The translations under genes were made by a program, and so were the position numbers. DNA of 64,000 nucleotides from Chlorokybus atmophyticus (lineage: Eukaryota > Streptophyta > Chlorokybophyceae > Chlorokybales > Chlorokybaceae): positions 686,151 to 750,150 of the forward strand of contig RHPI01001507.1 in the NCBI GenBank assembly GCA_009103225.1. Reading direction: 5' to 3'. A model generated the notes under the pieces. It worked only from the letters and a program-made list of their open reading frames with translations, searched no databases and was not told the origin of the DNA. Shown here piece by piece: positions 59,812 through 64,000 of this stretch (positions are counted from its first letter, which is position 1; each line of letters starts with the position of its first letter).

Positions 59812-61530
59812 TTAAACATAAGCATGCTCTTGTAAAAGGTTAGATTGGTTGACAGATCGACTACGAAAGATCATCATCATCATCATCATCAACATCATGA
59901 AAATGGGGTTCGGTTGTAGCTGGCGAATGACCAACTTTGCATCTCCTAGCGTTCTCTTGTTTGTTGCGTCCATGCATGACATTAACAACACGATGCTCAA
60001 TAGTTGGAGGCTAGGTCCGCCGCAAGCCCCGAAAATATAAAATCACCAGCAGACTTGTGCAGCAGCGTGGCGGCATCCTCATCTGATAAAGATAGTTATG
60101 AGCAATTGTACAACTTAGCAATCCAACTGATGATTATACATGCTTGTGAGATGCGACTCGTGACTTCGCCTGTCATGTCCAAGCGACTGCCGGACCTCAT
60201 GGATGTTATGGAGACGTACTACCAACTTTAGCGCGTGTTGGAGCTGCAAGGCATGAAGGAGGTTGCTAGCCTTGCAGGAGACTTGCAAGACATGATCGGG
60301 GAACACCTGAACTTCAATGCGCGCAGAACATTCCAGCGCTTCGTTTACACGTGCACTTATGGGCAAGAACGTGAGTTTACTTCTTGTTCATACACTCGGC
60401 CTACAAGAAGTAAACTCACGTTCTTGCCCATAAGTGCACGTGTAAACGAAGCGCTGGAATGTTCTGCGCGCATTGAAGTTCAGGTGTTCCCCGATCATGT
60501 CTTGCAAGTCTCCTGCAAGGCTAGCAGCCTCCTCCACTTGTAGCTCCAGCACGCGCTGAAGTTAGTGGTACGTCTCTGTAACATCCGTGACATCCGGCAC
60601 AGAGCGCCCCTTGTTGGCTTTGATATGGGCAACGATCTGGTTTGTCGTAGCCTTGAGCGCCACAGGAAGGAAGGCAATGGAACCCTGCCGAATTGCATCC
60701 TAAAGAAGTGATCACAGTCAGTAACCGTCCAATGGATGATCATTCAAGCAAAGAGTTGAGTTCACACAACTTGAGCAAGCAACAATAAAGCTGTACTTGC
60801 CATGGCACTTACCACAGCAATCAACTTTGCAACCAAAGCAGCCTTGTTTGTTGGCAGGCCCCACTTGCCGCCATAAAATTCGGGAATCTTGTCAACATCA
60901 GAGAAAAGGCGGCCGTTACTGTACTTCGTCAACCGGCAATGTATGTTGGTGTAGTTCTCCATCTCGCGAGGAAAATACGCCATGAGTTGAGATTCGGCCA
61001 TGAGTCCGGAAGCTGCGACCGGTGCGGATGTGGCCTTCTGCTGGCTAACAGATAACTGCTCCAGCTTCTCTATCCTGTCAAATGCCTTGGCAGCTTCCTG
61101 CCTGAACTTGTTGAACTGCCAGAAGCAACCGGCCATGCTAAGAATTGCGCTCGACAAAGCCTTGGTCAGACGGCTTAGCCTCAGTTGAGGCTAGCCAACA
61201 AGAGAAGCGTATGCGTGTTAGCTAACTGTAACGCTACGAACAAGATTGCATGGTGGGCTTCCACTATCTGTGACCAATCGCAGCAGCATGTAAACTGACT
61301 GAGTCATTGCCTTAACGTACCCACTGTGGCGCGCCATCATCCTCTTCATTAGAGTCTCCCCCATCGGAGAAACTGCAGCGTGGTACAAAGGTATGCTTGT
61401 TCTGTCGAACCAACAAGGCCGGTGGCGTGGAACTTTTCAACGCAGGTCTTCTGCTGCTCCTAAGAGTGGTGCAACGGACCATCGCCGTGGCACTCTGCGT
61501 CGCACTTTGCATGCTGGCAGCTGACCGCAT
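59812..61530 (-). pseudogene. Gene X, unit C: dead copy with inverted exon 3
   Basis: Very close to unit A. Exon 1 (61321-61530, 70 codons) and exon 2 (60813-61115) are intact. Exon 3 (about 60418-60700) carries an in-frame TAA where A has CAA (minus strand, near 60568) and a small deletion. Exon 4, with the E-x-K motif, is missing; in its place is a second exon 3 copy in inverted orientation (about 60150-60387, with its own TAG). Exon 5 (to about 60090) is frameshifted. No full-length product is possible, although a truncated protein from exons 1-2 could be made. Confidence 0.8.
60257..60533. repeat. 131-bp near-perfect palindrome inside X copy C
   Basis: 60257-60387 and 60403-60533 are reverse complements with one mismatch, around a 15-nt loop (60388-60402). 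Both arms derive from exon 3 and its donor of gene X. Looser likeness extends the left arm to about 60150. Confidence 0.95.
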
Positions 61531-61670
61531 GAGTTAGAAAGGGTCAGTCGCTATATGGTTGCTGCACTGGAAGCAAGTGTGTCCAGTTCATAGTGCATAG
61601 CAGTCCATGCAGCAGACAACTAATCACCCACTGGACGGGTGCGTATTACCGATGCAGAGGTGGTTGCAGC

Positions 61671-61671
61671 C

Positions 61672-61711
<40 letters not shown>

Positions 61712-61712
61712 N

Positions 61713-61777
<65 letters not shown>
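61671..61777. repeat. (GA)n microsatellite 5' of gene X, unit C
   Basis: About 105 bp of GA with one AAAG interruption and an N at 61712, in the position conserved across the three units. Confidence 0.97.
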
Positions 61778-61780
<3 letters not shown>

Positions 61781-62749
61781 TCTCAGTAGTTGGTCTGCAT
61801 CATGGTGACAACAAAGCATGGGGAAACGTATGAGACACCTGTTTGAGGTTTGAAGCACAAAACAGCCAGCTGCAGTGGTATAGTAGCTGGAACAAGTGGG
61901 CAGATGGCTGTGGTGCTGTCGCTGGTGACAGATGTTTCGCCTGCCTACAAAAGGAGCAGAGATAAACTCCGGAGTGTATCAGACTGAAAGACACACCATG
62001 TTGTTAACACCACAATGTAGCTGGTGTGATATGCTTACCAAGCAACTGCGAATGCCATCACTGAGCTGTGGTCTCAGAAAGAATGTTGTGCAGGGAAGTG
62101 TTGCAGAAAGGACGGCGAAGGCGATACCCCAAGCGTTAACTCAAGTTGGAAACACAAGTTGGTTTGCATGTGCGAGGCATCGTCACAACTGTGCGACTAC
62201 CGCATGGGCCAGGATGGTAACATGTCACATCAAGTTCTGAACCATGCAGTTGATGCGGGCGTGCACATATTCCGTTACGTTTACACAAGTTGTCACGCAA
62301 GCTGGTACACATCAAGATGCAACGCCAGACACTGACGTCATGCACCCGAACCCCAACGTGTCAAAGGATTGCACAAGGAAGCATTGCATCGTGACTTACT
62401 TGTTGTAGAAGCTTCCAGAAGTATCGAAAGGGTGAATGGCAGTGAACATACTGCTTTACAGACATGCAAAGCAATAAAACACAACACAACTTGTGTGAAA
62501 ACAATGCCGCAGTCGCTGACTGCTAAGCATGGCCACCGCCCCATTGCGACTCTCTGGTAAGCCATCAGAAAGAGCGCGTAAAAAACGGTGTGAGAGGGGG
62601 GACACTCACATACACAGTCCTGCTGCCCCTTCTCCCGCCGCTGAAGCCGTTTCCGCCGCCGCCTCCGCCGTTGCCGCCGCCGTCGCCACTGCCGCCTGGA
62701 CAGTAAGGGAAGGTCCTATTCTGGAGACAGATTGACGTGACGTGCTTAT
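61778..62749. other. Conserved 5' block, unit C
   Basis: Nearly identical to 46761-47720 of unit A, including the hydrophobic minus-strand segment (62040-62140) and the Ala-rich one (62625-62705). The second open segment is one base shorter than in A (51 against 52 nt), which would shift frame. The AT-rich spacer present in A and B is absent, so X and Z are about 1 kb closer here. Confidence 0.55.
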
Positions 62750-64000
62750 CAGCCTCGTTACGAGGCTGATAAGCATGAGAGGGAACTCCCTTTCAGCTGA
62801 GCTGAGCTGAGCTGAGCGCTGCTGGCCTGGTGGCGGTGGGGGTGGCGGTGTGGTGGGGCGTGGTGGTGGGCTCCAGCTAAGCTTGGCGTCTTCCTGAAGA
62901 GGAGGCGGAGCTGCTGCTGCCGGTGGCTGGGCACTGGTGTGGACGCCCCTACGGTGGTCGCCCTGTCAGAGCCCGTTGAGCCAGGTGTGGTGCGCATGCT
63001 GCTTGACCATGACTGCCCCTTGTCAACAAGGGCTGTGCTGGACGTCTCTCCCACGTGCATTCATGGCAACGTTTCCACTCGCATGTGTAGCCGCAGGTTG
63101 ACATCCACACCGTGTCTACCAGAGCTAGCTGGCGCCGCTCAACAGTCGACATGGGGATGGCAACTTCTGCAACACTATGCAGTAAGTGCCAGCAGCATTG
63201 TCCAAGACTTGTGTGCATGTGCGGGCTCCAGTGCAGGCTGTGTGCATTATCGCGTGAGCGCGTGCTTGGGTGCATGGGTTGCAGGCGTTAGTGTACATGT
63301 GAGTGTGTACATTGGTGTACGCCTGTGTGCGCAGCCGCACAAGCGCTTAGCTTTAACTAAGTTTGAGTCGTGTCATGGGCAGAAGTTCACCTACCGGCGT
63401 GCACTACCAATATGCTTGCCAGACAGTCAAGGTGGTCTCGCGCCCATCAGAACAACGGGTACGTGCCTCCTCATGTCAGCGCTAGCTTGTCACTTACAAA
63501 ATTGAAGCACTACTCTCAAAGGCTAAATGGTAGACTATATGCACATGCACAGACACGCGCACGTTGACATACAAAAGTAGCCTTTGCGGTGCAGGCATTG
63601 TGCGAAAATCCGCACAGAGAGCTATGCAAGTGAGCCGCTTGCGCATCTTGCAAACAACTCAAAGAGCGGGCGCCGAAGCCGCTCCGCGCAAGCGCAGAAG
63701 GTATGCAACCGCTGCATGTTGCTGCGTTCAATGATTGCACTGGAACACTCAACAACTTGTGCAGCAGGCGCTTTCTATGACAGCTGTGCAGTTTCCAACG
63801 ACTATGCACTTGAGCAGCCTGCACACGAACAGGCAAGTGTGCAGTGGTGCGTGAGTCTTTGCTACTTGTGTGTTCATTGTTGTTTCAGAAAAATACAACA
63901 CATGCGCACACATGCATGTGCACTCATAGGTTTTAACGGACACGCACGCGCACGCGTATGCACGCACACAGGTGAGCGAGCAGTTCTGGCTGCTACCAGG
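62750..64000 (+). pseudogene. Gene Z, unit C: damaged, cut by window end
   Basis: Follows unit A closely from the hairpin and AGCTG repeats to GCGAGCAGTTCTGGCTGCTACCAGG at the window end (A: 49957-49981). Differences that break the A reading frames: TAA within the first segment (near 62878), altered donor after it, a 2-base loss in the segment near 63650 and an insertion near 63690. The segment at 63332-63450 keeps its frame (PHKRLALTKFESCHGQK). Later exons lie beyond the window, so its state there is unknown. Confidence 0.55.

Overview
The window is nuclear DNA from a green-lineage eukaryote, most likely a streptophyte alga. Its genes are split into many short exons with introns mostly of about 80-400 bp. 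The gene set is plant-like: granule-bound starch synthase, alpha-glucan water dikinase, a class III homeodomain-leucine zipper factor with START and MEKHLA domains, a plant-type SYS1 and mTERF-like relics. Class III HD-ZIP genes are known from land plants and streptophyte algae, which is the main reason for that placement; the species cannot be told from this sequence. Introns and spacers are full of alternating TG/CA/CG runs and very long CT/GA microsatellites. There are isolated Ns inside repeats and one 105-base gap flanked by poly-C.

Layout. 1-7.75 kb: no intact gene. It holds a long CT repeat, an inverted copy of one starch-synthase exon, an inverted repeat of about 215 bp, and a decayed mTERF-like gene. 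7.75-11.6 kb: GBSS (+), 13 exons, 624 aa. 13.5-18.2 kb: a divergent pair, SYS1 (-) and a SWT1-like PIN-domain protein (+), sharing an upstream gap of about 300 bp. 19.8-21.4 kb: a purple acid phosphatase of the ACP5 type (-). 23.5-33.4 kb: GWD (-), 30 exons, 1486 aa. 34.6-35.5 kb: an intron-containing dead copy of GWD exons 20-22 on the opposite strand. 36.9-41.5 kb: HD-ZIP III (+), 13 exons, about 879 aa. 42.1-42.7 kb: a single-exon protein with a possible ubiquitin-like fold.

44-64 kb is different in character: a locally amplified block present three times. Each unit carries gene X (-, no recognised family), a GA microsatellite just 5' of it, a conserved spacer, and a second divergent gene, Z (+). 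X is intact in units A (44.6-46.4 kb) and B (54.3-56.1 kb). In unit C it is dead: its fourth exon is replaced by an inverted copy of exon 3, giving a near-perfect 131-bp palindrome. Z is best preserved in A and broken in B and C. A second mTERF relic lies between units A and B.

Functional links: GBSS makes amylose inside starch granules and GWD phosphorylates starch to open it for breakdown, so two starch enzymes lie within 26 kb, each with a fragmentary dead copy nearby. The other genes (Golgi trafficking, RNA surveillance, phosphate scavenging, developmental transcription) have no obvious joint role. All exon models were built by eye from reading frame, splice consensus and family knowledge; no alignment or database search was run.
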